From WHTK01 sp965197795 (GTDB lineage Bacteria > Chloroflexota > Dehalococcoidia > DSTF01 > WHTK01), in contig OZ240228.1 in the NCBI GenBank assembly GCA_965197795.1, positions 2,418,001-2,482,000 on the forward strand: 64,000 nt of DNA, read 5' to 3'. Below the pieces are notes generated by a model that saw nothing but the letters and a program-made list of their open reading frames with translations, made no database searches and was not told the DNA's origin. The position numbers and the translations under genes are program-made. Positions 40,004-49,748 of this stretch are shown here, one piece after another (positions within the stretch are counted from its first letter, which is position 1; each line of letters starts with the position of its first letter).

Positions 40004-40942
40004 TCAGCCGGCGTCGGCCGCCAACGGCTTTCTGCTGAGGTAGGCGTCGAATTGGTAATCGGCCAGCACGGCCCGCAGGCGGTCCTTCTCGGCAACCGTC
40101 AGGTCGACTAGAGGGAGGCGCGGATCGCCGACGCTGAAGCCCAGCTCGTTCAGGGCGGCACGCACCGGCATCGGGTTGGGCTGCCAAAAGAGCGCCTCCA
40201 CGAGCGGCAGGAGCTCCAGGTGGATCGTGGCCGCCTCGGCGGTCCGGCCTTCCGCCAGCTGGTTCACCATCTCCTTGATTCGCTCGGCGACGAGATGGGC
40301 GGCGACGCTGATGACGCCATAGCCACCCAGACTCATGATCGTGTGGGTGTCGCTGTCGTTGCCACTGAAGACCAGAAAGTCGTCCGGCACTGCCGCGATC
40401 ACGGCGTTGAACTGCTCCAGCTTGCCGCTGGCTTCTTTGACGCCGACGATGTTGTCGATCTCGGCCAATCGCTTCAGCGTGTTCGCCTCCAGGTTACGCG
40501 TTGACCGGGACGGAACGTTGTACAGGATGCACGGCAGCGACGTGACCTCCGCGATTGCCTTGAAGTGCTGGTACAGCCCTTCCTGCGGTGGGTTGTTGTA
40601 GTACGGCACCACCAGCAAGATCCCGTCTACGCCGGCGCGTTCGGCCTCGCGAGTCAGGTGGACGGACTCGGCCGTGTTGTAGTTGCCGGTCCCGGCGACG
40701 ATCGAGGCGCCGCCGACGGCGCGCTTGGTCACGCGGTACAGCTCGAGCTTCTCATCCTCGCTGAGCGTCGGCCCTTCGCCGGTCGTGCCGGTGATGATCA
40801 AGCCGTCGTTACCTGAGGCGACCAGGTTCTTGGCCAGCTCGGCCGCCTTCGCGAAGTCCACTGCCCCGTCCTGCGTAAACGGCGTGATCATGGCCGTCAT
40901 CAGGCGTCCGAAGGCGTGCCTGACGTCTTGAGTGTCCGCCAT
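40004..40942 (-). CDS. dapA: 4-hydroxy-tetrahydrodipicolinate synthase
   Basis: DapA condenses pyruvate with aspartate semialdehyde. The Schiff-base Lys is in NIVGVKEASGKLEQF, the Tyr in PCILYNVPSRST and the early TTGEGPTLSEDEKLELY motif in the N-terminal half. At 312 residues it is slightly longer than usual because of the C-terminal tail (SRKPLAADAG). It lies downstream of asd, so the two steps leading to lysine/diaminopimelate are neighbours. dapB is not in the window. Confidence 0.94.
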   Translation of the reverse strand: MADTQDVRHAFGRLMTAMITPFTQDGAVDFAKAAELAKNLVASGNDGLIITGTTGEGPTLSEDEKLELYRVTKRAVGGASIVAGTGNYNTAESVHLTREAERAGVDGILLVVPYYNNPPQEGLYQHFKAIAEVTSLPCILYNVPSRSTRNLEANTLKRLAEIDNIVGVKEASGKLEQFNAVIAAVPDDFLVFSGNDSDTHTIMSLGGYGVISVAAHLVAERIKEMVNQLAEGRTAEAATIHLELLPLVEALFWQPNPMPVRAALNELGFSVGDPRLPLVDLTVAEKDRLRAVLADYQFDAYLSRKPLAADAG

Positions 40943-41057
40943 AGCGGTCCTCCTGGGTTCATGCGACGGGGATTCGTAGCCGCAGGTTCTTCAGACCTGC
41001 AAGGACGTTTCGCAAGTATACGTCCAATCCGCGGCGGCCGAAGCCCCCCGGCCGAAG

Positions 41058-41077
41058 CCCCGGCCTTCAGGCCGGGG
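41058..41077. repeat. GC-rich hairpin between asd and dapA
   Basis: CCCCGGCCT-TC-AGGCCGGGG is a perfect 9-bp stem in a GC-rich stretch with repeated CGAAGCCCC units. There is no U-run, so this is a repeat or mRNA-stability hairpin rather than a classical terminator. Confidence 0.5.
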
Positions 41078-41090
41078 TAGAGCCGGGGCC

Positions 41091-42113
41091 CTAGATCAGC
41101 TTGCGCGCGATCATCTCCTCGGCGATCTGGATGCCGTTCAGCGCCGCGCCCTTGCGTAGCTGGTCCCCGACGACCCAGAAGTTAAGCGCGTTGGGATGCG
41201 AAAAGTCTTCCCGGATGCGGCCGACGTAGCAGTCATCCTTCCCTTCGACCACAACCGGCATGGGGTAACGCTCCTGCGCCGGGTCGTCCCATACCGTGAG
41301 GCCCGGGAAATTCGCGAAGGCCTTGCGAGCCTCCTCCACGCCTACTTTCGTCTCGGTCTCGGCGTTCACCGCGATCGAGTGCGCTGTAAACACCGGGACG
41401 CGTACCGTCGTCGGTGAAATCGGTAGCTCCGGCTCTTCGAGGATCTTGCGTACCTCGTTGATCAGCTTCATCTCCTCGCCGGTGTAGCCGTTCTCGCCGA
41501 ACTCGTCGATGTGGGGGATGACGTTGAAGGCGATCTGGTGCTGGAAATGGCTCGGCTTGATCGCCTCACCGCCGGCCCAGGCGCGCATCTCCTGCTCCAG
41601 GTCGGCGATGCCATCGACCCCGGCGCCGGAAACGGCCTGGTAGCTCGTCGCGATGACTCGTCGCAGATTGCCCGCGTCGTGGAGGGGCTTTAGAGGCATC
41701 ACGGTAACGATGCTGGTGCAGTTGGGACAGGCCACGATCCCTTTGTGGCTGGCCAACGCCGCGCCGTTGATCTCGGGCACGACCAGCGGCACGTCGGGCT
41801 CCATCCGGAACGCGCTCGACTTGTCGACGACGACCGCACCAGCCTGCACGGCTCGCGGCGCATACTCCCACGACTGCTGCGAGCCGGCTGAGAACAACGC
41901 GATGTCGACGCCCTTGAAGGCGTCCGGACCGACCACGTCGATTGCGATCTCCTCGCCCCTGAACCTGACCTTCTTGCCTAGAGAGCGCTTGGAGGCGAAC
42001 AGCTTGAGGCTGCCGACTGGGAACTTACGCTCCGCCAGCAGCTTGAGGGTGGTTTGTCCGACCGCGCCGGTCGCACCGACCACGGCCACGTTATAGGTCT
42101 TCGCCTTCGCCAT
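41091..42113 (-). CDS. asd: Aspartate-semialdehyde dehydrogenase
   Basis: The NADP-binding VAVVGATGAVGQTTLKLLAE, the catalytic Cys in VACPNCTSIVTVMPL and the SGAGVDG, ENGYTGEEMK and VPVFTAHS (His) motifs identify Asd. ATG at 42113 (MAKAKTYNVAVVG) is preferred over a non-conserved 25-residue extension. It produces the substrate of DapA encoded downstream and also feeds Thr/Met synthesis. Confidence 0.94.
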   Translation of the reverse strand: MAKAKTYNVAVVGATGAVGQTTLKLLAERKFPVGSLKLFASKRSLGKKVRFRGEEIAIDVVGPDAFKGVDIALFSAGSQQSWEYAPRAVQAGAVVVDKSSAFRMEPDVPLVVPEINGAALASHKGIVACPNCTSIVTVMPLKPLHDAGNLRRVIATSYQAVSGAGVDGIADLEQEMRAWAGGEAIKPSHFQHQIAFNVIPHIDEFGENGYTGEEMKLINEVRKILEEPELPISPTTVRVPVFTAHSIAVNAETETKVGVEEARKAFANFPGLTVWDDPAQERYPMPVVVEGKDDCYVGRIREDFSHPNALNFWVVGDQLRKGAALNGIQIAEEMIARKLI

Positions 42114-42262
42114 CAGTGCTCCCAAAAACACAGTTGCCCCCTGCGCCGGGGGCATTCGCATCATAACTTGTCCAGAATCGACCCGCAATTGGAAGCGCGG
42201 TGGAACTAAAAAGCGCCCCTGACTTAGAATCGAATCGCGAGATCTACAGCTCGGGGAGACAT

Positions 42263-42562
42263 ATGCCTGCCAACGTCGGCAAACGATACGTAGCGCCTTC
42301 CGGCGCCGAAGTCATCGTCACCAAGGGCGGCCTCGGGGCGCTGAGCGACGGCGAAGTGGCCTTGTATCCCAAAGACGAGGCGCCCGCCGGCCTCAGCGAC
42401 GCCTCCGCACGCACCGAGCCCGCCATCGAGCTCGGCAAGCGCTATCGCTCAGCCGACGGCGAGGTAGAGCTGCTGGTGATCAAGGCCGGCGTCTGCGACC
42501 TGCGCTACGACGGCTCCCAGATGGAAGTCCTGCAGCCCAAGATCCTTCCGTCAGCCGATTGA
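42263..42562 (+). CDS. Small protein with two tandem GKRY repeats
   Basis: From ATG 42263, with GGGGAG upstream, the roughly 99-residue protein shows an internal duplication. VGKRYVAPSGAEVIVTKGG near the start is matched by LGKRYRSADGEVELLVIKAG about 50 residues later, each a predicted beta-rich unit. No family name is recognised. An in-frame start at 42200 would add 21 residues but lacks support. It is divergent from asd. Confidence 0.6.
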   Translation: MPANVGKRYVAPSGAEVIVTKGGLGALSDGEVALYPKDEAPAGLSDASARTEPAIELGKRYRSADGEVELLVIKAGVCDLRYDGSQMEVLQPKILPSAD

Positions 42563-42678
42563 CCGTTCGGGCATGTGGCCCGGCCACGATGCGGTTATCT
42601 CCATCCGCTCCGTCCAAGACGCCCGGTGTCGGTAACTCCGCCTCGCAGCATGCGCCCGCAGGCGGCAGGCGCGCCGTC

Positions 42679-43655
42679 CTAAGGCGCTTGAAGCATGCTT
42701 ATGATGGCAGCGATGTCGTCCAGGAGGCCCTGAATCGTCGGATCCTGCCCCAGCGCCGCCTGCAAGTCTCCTGCTGCCCCTTGAAGGCTACTGATCGCCT
42801 CTTCCTCGTCTGGCTGCGAGCTCTGTAGCTCGCTGAGCGCGGTCTGCGCCTCGCTCAGCGCGTCCTCCACCTTGTCCCCCAGTTCGGAGCAATCCCCAGG
42901 GCATCCCTCGGCGCTCACCAGCGTCTGCAGATCATCGACCAGCTTCTGAGTCGCTGTTTCGGCATCCGAGTCGGGGGTAGGCGTCGCGGTTGGCTGAGGC
43001 GTGATGGTTGGTAGCGGTGTCGACGTCGGTAGCGGTGTCGAGGTCGAAGTTGGCTTGGGCGTCGAGGTCGGCTGGGGCGTCGCGATCACCGTGGGCTGGG
43101 GCGTTGAGGTCGACGGTGGCGTTGACGTCGGTAGCGGCGTCGCGACATCCGCGGGATGTGGCGTCGAAGTAGTCCGCGGGGTCGAGGTAGCCGTGGGCAG
43201 AGGCGTCGAGGTGTCCGCCGGAGGCCTGGTACTGGTCGGCGGAACACTCGTGGCCGTCGGCACAGGCGATGTAGCAGCCGTAGGCCGGGCCTGGGGCGTT
43301 GCGTCGATGGCGTCGGCGGAACGGCCGTGGGCGGCGTCGCAACACGGGTGGCTTCCGGCGTGATTTCGATCTTGGCCGCGGGTGGTAAGGCCGTGCTCGA
43401 ACCCGAAGCCGGACGCCCCGCGGCAAGACTCGATTCGTCCTGTGCGGCGGCGCGAACCACGGCGGGGTCCAGCGACTCAAGACGCATCGCAAGCGCGTCA
43501 GCGGAGTAGTCTGCCACCAGACGCGAGCGTGTTTCCAGCGTCAGATGCTCCATTGATGGCCGCGCCAGCGCGAGCCTCGCCGCCGCTGAGGTAACCGCCA
43601 CGCTGAGCAGGATGAACGCTGCCAGCGTTAGCGCCGCCTTCCAGGTTTCCTTCAT
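42679..43655 (-). pseudogene. Membrane-anchored Thr/Pro-rich surface protein, frameshifted
   Basis: ATG at 43655 gives a signal-anchor (AALTLAAFILLSVAVTSAAA) and a helical region (RLVADYSADALAMRLESLDP), then a Pro/Thr segment. Near 43285-43300 the frame shifts by one base into a long mucin-like linker of (S/T)TP and PTST units. The protein closes with a helical domain (KLVDDLQTLVSAEGCPGDCSE to stop 42679). Joined, it is one anchored protein with a roughly 90-residue Thr/Pro stalk. The low-complexity DNA makes indels by slippage, or sequencing error, plausible. It lies directly downstream of the HD-GYP gene. Confidence 0.65.
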
Positions 43656-45457
43656 CTAATCGGCAACTCTCCTCGCGGCCGACTGCATTTCCTGCAGCTC
43701 CCTCATGACGAATCCTCTGAGCATCGGCTCTTCCATCACGCGGCGGCCCCAAATGGGCAAGGCACGGATCAAACCGTGGACCGCCTCCTCATCCAGGTCG
43801 CTGTTCGCGGCCTCTCGTTTCAAAATCGACATGGTTTCCTCGATCGTGAACCCCTGGCGATAGGGACGGTCCGTAGTTAGCGCGTCGAACACGTCCGCCA
43901 CCGCGCCAATGTGCGCGAAGATCGAAATCTCCTCACCGTCCAGCCCGAACGGATAGCCGCTACCGTCCAACCGCTCGTGGTGGCCGATAACCAGGTCGAT
44001 GACGCCTTGCGCCAGGCGACGTGCTCCACGATCTCGAGTCCGATGCGCGGGTGCTCCTCGACCATCGCCCGCTCCTCCTCGGTAAGTTCACCGGGCTTCA
44101 GAAGCACGTTGTCGCGAATACCGATCTTGCCGACGTCGTGCAGATAGCCACCGATTTCCAGGTACTGCAGGTCGCGTTTCGGCAGCTCCAGCTGCAGGCC
44201 TATCTCCACCGACAATTGCCCGACTCGCACGGAGTGGCCCGCCGTATAAGGGTCTCGAGCATCGATGGCCGTGGTCAGCGCCCGAATCGTCGCCAGGTGC
44301 TGGTTCGCAAGGCGTTCCGTCATGACATCGAACGATTTCGCGAGATATCCAACCTCGTCGCGGGAGCTGACACCAGATCGCGCCGTTAGGTCGCCGTCAA
44401 TCACCGCCTGTGTAGCGCCCAGGAGCCGGAGCAAAGGCGCCGTTACGCCGCGGGCGATCAGCAAGCCAACCGCCAGGACAGCGATCGTTGAGACGCCAAA
44501 CATCAGCGTCATCGCCCACCGCGTCGTCGAGCCAGCGCTGGCAATAAAGGAAGAAGGTAGCGCGACAGAGAGCAGGCCCACCGGTTCGCCGCGCACAATC
44601 AGCTCTCCGTACAGCAGGTCAAGGTCGCGATTGAATATGGAACGCACTTCGCGGATGCCAACCAGACTGGTGGCTGCGCCGGAAACCGCGCTCGGATCGA
44701 GGCCAGCGCTCTCGCCAGAACGCTCGAACGTGCTGTCCAGGACAACGCCGTCCAGGTTATACAACGTCACGTCGGCCAGCGCCTCGCATTTCATTGCTGG
44801 CAGCAACGTCTGCAGGGACGTGCCCACGAGAGCAGCGCCCACCAGCCGGCCAGCCTCGTCGACGATCGGGCCGCCCGTGTAAAACGCGGCCCCGTCGTCC
44901 AACTCGAGGAGCTGGGCGTACTTGTCTCCCTGCTCGTCGGTCTCACTAAGCAAGATGTCCTACACGATCTCGATGGCGGATCGGTCATCCGGCCCCTTCA
45001 GCGGTGAATATGCGAGCGTCGTCGGGTCGTCCAGGCGCAGACCCAGCACGCGGCGTCCGTCCAGGCCAACCACCTCGACATACTCGAGGCGTGAGTTGGC
45101 GGCGAGCGGCTCGATGAGTTCCCGTAGTGCTTCCGTGTCTCCGGCCGCGGTGCGTTCTGATACACCGACGGTGAACGAGATCGAGCGCACCAGGCTCAGA
45201 TGCTGGCGTTCTTTGCGGACGATTGAGTCACTCGCCACACGCGCCGCCTCGGCCAGCTGGTTATTGAAACGCTCCTCCAGCGGTCCGGTCACGAACTGCG
45301 TGGCGATGTAGGTCCCGGCGGCGGCAACCAGCAGCGTCAGCACGATGTACGGCGCGATGATTTTCCATCGCACGTGTGAGGGGACAAACAAGGTAGCAGC
45401 AGACAGCACTCGACCAGCGAGCGCGAAGAAGCTCTTCATTTCTTGACCTGCATACAT
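43656..45457 (-). pseudogene. HD-GYP domain sensor (extracellular sensor-HAMP-HD-GYP), TAG stop and frameshift
   Basis: The frame from 45457 has a TM segment (IIAPYIVLTLLVAAAGTYIA) and an extracytoplasmic Cache-like sensor. It is then interrupted by an in-frame TAG at 44962-44960 (EIV stop DILLSETDEQG). The same frame continues through a second TM, a HAMP (RGVTAPLLRLLGATQAVIDG) and the HD motif GYLHDVGKIGIRDNVLLKPG. Near 44005 a one-base shift leads to IGHHERLDGSGYPFGLDGEE and DVFDALTTDRPYRQG. HD-GYP proteins hydrolyse cyclic-di-GMP. Two lesions make this copy probably inactive. Confidence 0.82.
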
Positions 45458-45725
45458 ATATCTATCGTCCTCAGGCAGAGCTCAAGCAGTCTCTCAGTCC
45501 GTACGGCCCGAGTCTTCGCAGCCGTCAAGCGTTCGCCGTAGACCCGTCGTGTCCCGAATCCCGGCGTAATACGCGCCTGCCAGGCTCGTTGGAGAGATCA
45601 GAGGTTCTTGAGCAAGCAGGAGACAGCGTTTTGAGAATTCTCCGTCTGGCACGTCAATCCGCGTCTCACCGCGACGTCTTGACCGAAAAGCCACCCGCGA
45701 GGCCGAGTCCGGCAGGCGCCTAGCC

Positions 45726-46131
45726 ATGTACGACCGCGAAACGGGCCTCTACGCTCCCTGGTACCTGGAAAGGCGCTTCGAGGAAGAAGCGCGACGCGCA
45801 GAGCGCTTCAGCCATCCCCTCTCCCTGATCGCCATCGAGGTCCGCTGCCGGGACGACGCGTACAGGGTGCAGGACGGGCTTCGCAACTGGCTCCACCAAT
45901 CGCTGCGAGAGACCGACCTGGCGACTCACCTCGGCGGCGGTCGCTACCTGGCCCTGGTCACGGAGACTGGTCTGGAAGACGCCTTCGTCGTCGCGGCAAG
46001 AATCGCCGAGCGTTTTCCCCAAAGACGTCGCGATCGGCTTGGCCTTCTACCCTGCCGACGGAGCCGACCTGGAGGCCGTCAAACAAATCGCGGAACGCCG
46101 AGCCTACGCCAACTGGCGCCTCACCGTCTAA
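45726..46131 (+). pseudogene. Degenerate GGDEF-like domain protein, frameshifted
   Basis: DRETGLYAPWYLERRFEEEA is the characteristic start of a GGDEF domain (D-x-LTGLxNRR-like), and LATHLGGGRYLALVTE sits where GGDEF would be, reading GGGRY. At a CCCC run (46017-46020) one extra base shifts the frame; the +1 frame continues KDVAIGLAFYPADGADLEAV and stops at 46129. The active-site loss suggests a non-catalytic or c-di-GMP-sensing role even before the frameshift. It is divergent from the HD-GYP gene. Confidence 0.7.
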
Positions 46132-46185
46132 TCCGTCGAACCTTGCGCTCAACCTCAGACATCGTTCGGCGAGCCGTCGAGGCGG

Positions 46186-46413
46186 CTACAGCAGTAAGTC
46201 GATCATTTCGCGGACGATGGCGCTGTGCCGCATGTGAAGGTGCTGAGCCTCCATCTTGGCCCGCTCCGGGTCGCGCACGGAACCGCCGCGCATGTTGATG
46301 ACCAGCAGATTGAAATCGTCGACCACGCGGCGGCGCTGCTCATCCAGCTCGTCGAACCGCGGTAGATCGTCCTCGGGAATTTCCATGCCTGGTACCTCGC
46401 CTTGATTCTGCAT
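46186..46413 (-). CDS. Small hypothetical acidic protein
   Basis: From ATG 46413 (GGCGGAAAG upstream) the 75-residue protein is charged and probably helical (DDLPRFDELDEQRRRVVDDF, AKMEAQHLHMRHSAIVREMI). No family is recognised. An ATG at 46386 is an alternative start. It is divergent from the flavin oxidoreductase gene. Confidence 0.5.
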   Translation of the reverse strand: MQNQGEVPGMEIPEDDLPRFDELDEQRRRVVDDFNLLVINMRGGSVRDPERAKMEAQHLHMRHSAIVREMIDLLL

Positions 46414-46533
46414 CTTTCCGCCACCTGGGTGTACTGGACGCGCCGCACCAGCCACACGCCGTTAGACTTACCCGGGAGGAGGGCGTAGTTTGTTCCCAAG
46501 GCTTCACCTGCAGGATCTGGATCCGAGACCGCA

Positions 46534-47718
46534 ATGACTCTGCCTTCCCGACTCAAATTTGGCGTCTTCATGGCGCCCTTCCATCAGCTCGGCGAAGACC
46601 CGACGGTGGCGCTCGAGCGCGATCTCGAATTGATGCAGTGGCTCGACCACCTCGACTTCGACGAGGCCTGGATCGGCGCGCATCACAGCGCCGGCTGGGA
46701 GATCATCTCCTCACCAGAGATCTTCATCGGTGTCGCGGCCGACCGCACCAAGCACATCAAGCTGGGGACCGGCGTCACGTCACTGCCTTACCACCACCCG
46801 CTCATGGTCGCCAACCGAATGGTGCTACTAGACCACATGACGCGCGGCCGGGTCATGCTCGGCGTCGGGCCCGGTGCGCTGGTCACCGACGCGCTGATGC
46901 TCGGCATCGAACCCAACACCCAGCGCACGCGTATGGACGAGGCAATGGGCGTCATCATGCGCCTGCTCACCGACCCATCGCCCTTTACTTATGAGGGCGA
47001 CTGGTTCCAACTCAACCAGGCTCGCCTCCACCTACGGCCATATACCCAACCGCATTTCCCGATCGCGGTGGCCGCTGCGGGCTCTCCATCCGGCATGGTC
47101 CTCGGCGGCAAGTTCGGGCTCGGTGTGCTCTCGCTTTCTGGACCACGCGGCGACGCCACGCTGGCCGACTTCTGGAGCATCGCGGAGCAGACGGCCGCGG
47201 AGCACGGCAAGACGATGGATCGCGAGCAGTGGCGTCTCGTCTTGCAGGTCCATCTGGCGGAGACGCGCGAGCAGGCCTTCGCCGAGGTACGCCAGCGCTC
47301 CGGCGCCTACTGGCGGGACTACTTCGAAGGCGTCATGGGCTTCCCTCAGCCCTTCGAGGCTGAGAAGGACGAGATCGTCGACAAGATGAACCAGCGACAC
47401 TCGTGGTGCATCGGCACGCCCGACGACCTGATCGCCGAGATCGAGCGCTTGGATGGCTTGAGCGGCGGTTTTGGCGGCCTCCTCGTGACCAGCGTCGACT
47501 GGGCCACGCGAGAACAAATCATGCATAGCTATGAGTTGATCGCCCGCTACGTGAAGCCGCGCTTCCAGGGCAGCCTGGTCAGCCTCGCCGCATCGGAAGA
47601 AGACGCCCGGCGCAACGCCGAGAGAGTCAACGCCGCGCGTGTCGAAGCCACGACGCGCGCCCGCGACGCCTTCCAGCAGCGCACGGGGCAGAGTTCACCG
47701 CTCGGCCCCAGCCGTTAA
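46534..47718 (+). CDS. LLM-class flavin-dependent oxidoreductase, copy 1 (LimB-like)
   Basis: This bacterial-luciferase-fold protein has LKFGVFMAPFHQLGEDPTVA, FDEAWIGAHHSAGWEIISSP, KLGTGVTSLPYHHPLMVANR and TRGRVMLGVGPGAL. The GxxPYHHP and GRxxxGVGPG segments are typical of limonene 1,2-monooxygenase-like and other FMN/F420-dependent monooxygenases. At 394 residues it is complete. A close paralogue lies at 49749-50906 on the other strand. Substrate is unknown; oxidation of recalcitrant organics is plausible but unproven. Confidence 0.88.
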   Translation: MTLPSRLKFGVFMAPFHQLGEDPTVALERDLELMQWLDHLDFDEAWIGAHHSAGWEIISSPEIFIGVAADRTKHIKLGTGVTSLPYHHPLMVANRMVLLDHMTRGRVMLGVGPGALVTDALMLGIEPNTQRTRMDEAMGVIMRLLTDPSPFTYEGDWFQLNQARLHLRPYTQPHFPIAVAAAGSPSGMVLGGKFGLGVLSLSGPRGDATLADFWSIAEQTAAEHGKTMDREQWRLVLQVHLAETREQAFAEVRQRSGAYWRDYFEGVMGFPQPFEAEKDEIVDKMNQRHSWCIGTPDDLIAEIERLDGLSGGFGGLLVTSVDWATREQIMHSYELIARYVKPRFQGSLVSLAASEEDARRNAERVNAARVEATTRARDAFQQRTGQSSPLGPSR

Positions 47719-47803
47719 CGCCGCGCGCCAGCCCCAGGTCATTACACGCGTCGCGCATCTGAAGCCGTAAACTGTATTCAGCTTCCTGAGAGGTGGACCG
47801 GGT

Positions 47804-48187
47804 ATGGCAGAGACGAAATTCAACGAGCTGACGCAGAACGAACGCCACGTCATCGAGTCCAAGGGAACGGAACCGCCCTTCACCGGCGAATACGACGACT
47901 TCTATGAGGCCGGCACCTATACCTGCCGCCGCTGCAACGCCGAGCTCTATCGCTCTGTTGACAAATTCGATGCGCACTGCGGCTGGCCCGCCTTCGACGA
48001 TGAGATCCCCGGCGCAGTACGACAGCTGCCCGACCCCGACGGCCATCGCATCGAGATCGAATGCGCCAGCTGCGGCGGTCACCTGGGACACGTCTTCCTC
48101 GGCGAGCGCATCACGACCAAGAACACGCGACACTGCGTGAATTCGCTATCGATGCGCTTCATTCCGGCAGAATCGGGGAATACCTGA
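47804..48187 (+). CDS. msrB: Peptide-methionine (R)-S-oxide reductase
   Basis: MsrB reduces methionine-R-sulfoxide. Zinc-binding pairs CRRC and CASC, the fold motif HCGWPAFDDEIPGAV, and the catalytic Cys in NTRHCVNSLSMRF are all present in 127 residues. It starts with ATG about 85 bp after the flavin oxidoreductase. The role is repair of oxidised proteins, which fits a neighbour that consumes O2. Confidence 0.94.
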   Translation: MAETKFNELTQNERHVIESKGTEPPFTGEYDDFYEAGTYTCRRCNAELYRSVDKFDAHCGWPAFDDEIPGAVRQLPDPDGHRIEIECASCGGHLGHVFLGERITTKNTRHCVNSLSMRFIPAESGNT

Positions 48188-48235
48188 GCCCAGCCGCCTC
48201 AAGTAACGGCACGACAGACCCGATTATTCCGTTAG

Positions 48236-48769
48236 GCCTTTGCTCGTATCCAACCTGACGGGCGAAGGGCGGAGTCTGAAACGCCATTCTTCAAGAAGGC
48301 ACCCAAAGACAACGGTATAACTGCCGTCGCCGGTCCCGACGTCAACATCCTCAACATACAGAAGGCGTTCGACACTCGCCCGGACCGCCGCCAGGCGGAG
48401 CACCTGCGCGTCATCTACAGCATCGGCGAGACGAAGGGCGAGATCCGTGCCTCGATCACCTGGGAGGCCCTGGCTCAGCTGCGCCAGGAAATGGAGCACG
48501 CGGGCAAGACAATCAGCGAGCGTGGCGTCCTGGATTTCGTGCTCTTGCCCTGGATGATCGAGCAGATCAGGTCGTCGCACGGCGCCATGCAGTCGCCACC
48601 GGATGACGGCTATCTGCTTGACTTCGGCCCGGCGCCCAAACCCGTTGAGGTCCGCAGACACTCATCCGTTTCGGGCTCCTGCCCGCCTGATCACCTGCGT
48701 TGGTCCTTTGGAGCCGTTGACTGGCTCCCACTACGCACCTGTCTTGACATACCGATCCGGCGGGTCTAG
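48236..48769 (+). pseudogene. Hypothetical protein without a usable start codon
   Basis: A frame open from 48236 (after TAG) to 48769 reads like a real protein: TPFFKKAPKDNG, then VNILNIQKAFDTRPDRRQAE, VIYSIGETKGEIRASITWEA and GVLDFVLLPWMIEQI. It has no ATG, GTG or TTG before an internal ATG at 48491. The first codons may have been lost by an indel, since another frame has TTG at 48240 giving MLVSNLTGEGRSLK. No family is recognised. It overlaps nothing conserved; the methyltransferase start follows. Confidence 0.45.
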
Positions 48770-48800
48770 CTTCGCCGACAATGCGACTTCCTCAAACCAG

Positions 48801-49712
48801 ATGAGACCATCAACGATGATTGACGGATGGCCGTTCTGGGCTCCCACGCCCGACGCGTCCGTAGAGCACGCACTCGATCTAGCCGGCGTCAAGCGCGGCG
48901 ATCACCTGATTGACCTTGGCTGTGGCGACGGCCGTGTCCTTGAAGCAGCAGTGAGGCGCGGCGCGACCGCGGCCGGCTACGAGGCCGACCCGTTGAGGGC
49001 TGCGATGGCCCGCCAACGGCTGGCGCCTCTCAACGGCGCCGCCCGCGTCGAAGTCGCCGACTTCCACACCGCGCCGCTCGAGGCGGACGTGGTGTTCGCC
49101 TTCCTCAGCCCGGCAACCCTGTTTCGTCTGCGCCATCGCCTCGCCGCCCTGCCGCCGCGCACCCGCATCGTCACTTACGGCTACGGGGTCATCGGCTGGG
49201 CCGTCGATGAGCTCTCCGACAACTGCTTTCTGTACACGCTTCCACCCAGGCCGAGCGACAGCGGGTCTATCGAGAACTGGGAACATCCGGCGCTCGTGGT
49301 TAGTGGCCCGCCCCAACGCACCGTGCTCGCCGCGCTGCCGTTCGGAGCGCACGCCGGCGAAATCGACCTCGAGCTCAGCCCCACTTTGGAGCCGGTCGCC
49401 GAGGTGTACCTCGGTGCGGCCACCTGCGACGCCGACTGCAACGTGCCCGTCGATATCCGGATCACGACGGGAGACGCCGGCTCCATGCACGCCGGTGACG
49501 TCCGCGTCCAGGACCGGGCGCTGCTGCTCGTCGTCGTGGCCGCCGGCGAAGCGATGAAGCGCCGCCAGGTAGGGAGCGCGGGCCTTCAGGATCTGCGACA
49601 GGCATTGGATGACGTCAGGGCCGGCCGTCGCGATGCGGCAAGCCTCCTTAGCGATTCAGCGGAGGGCGACGGCGACGCTGCTCTGCCTTATCACGAGGCG
49701 CCCTTAGCCTGA
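48801..49712 (+). CDS. SAM-dependent methyltransferase-domain protein
   Basis: Motif I is HLIDLGCGDGRVLEAAVRRG, followed by AAGYEADPLRAAMARQRL, so it is a class I methyltransferase fold of about 150 residues. It is extended by a C-terminal beta-rich and helical region (about 170-300) that I do not recognise. The ATG at 48801 or 48816 fits; a longer frame to 48603 lacks support. The protein resembles small rRNA/lipid-type methyltransferases only in the N-terminal half. Confidence 0.65.
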   Translation: MRPSTMIDGWPFWAPTPDASVEHALDLAGVKRGDHLIDLGCGDGRVLEAAVRRGATAAGYEADPLRAAMARQRLAPLNGAARVEVADFHTAPLEADVVFAFLSPATLFRLRHRLAALPPRTRIVTYGYGVIGWAVDELSDNCFLYTLPPRPSDSGSIENWEHPALVVSGPPQRTVLAALPFGAHAGEIDLELSPTLEPVAEVYLGAATCDADCNVPVDIRITTGDAGSMHAGDVRVQDRALLLVVVAAGEAMKRRQVGSAGLQDLRQALDDVRAGRRDAASLLSDSAEGDGDAALPYHEAPLA

Positions 49713-49748
49713 ACCGGCAGCCGGACGACCACGGTTTCTGCTTAGCCC

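Noticed and set aside
39952..40095. Upstream extension of the topology-modulation kinase
   Set aside because: It overlaps dapA and lacks family similarity; ATG 39951 directly precedes the P-loop region as in homologues.
41058..41077. Rho-independent terminator after asd
   Set aside because: The stem is perfect but no U-run follows on either strand, so it was kept only as a hairpin/repeat.
43001..43300. CRISPR-like or DNA repeat array
   Set aside because: The repetition is of irregular short units encoding Thr/Pro in one frame; there are no constant repeats with unique spacers. No CRISPR array was found in the window.
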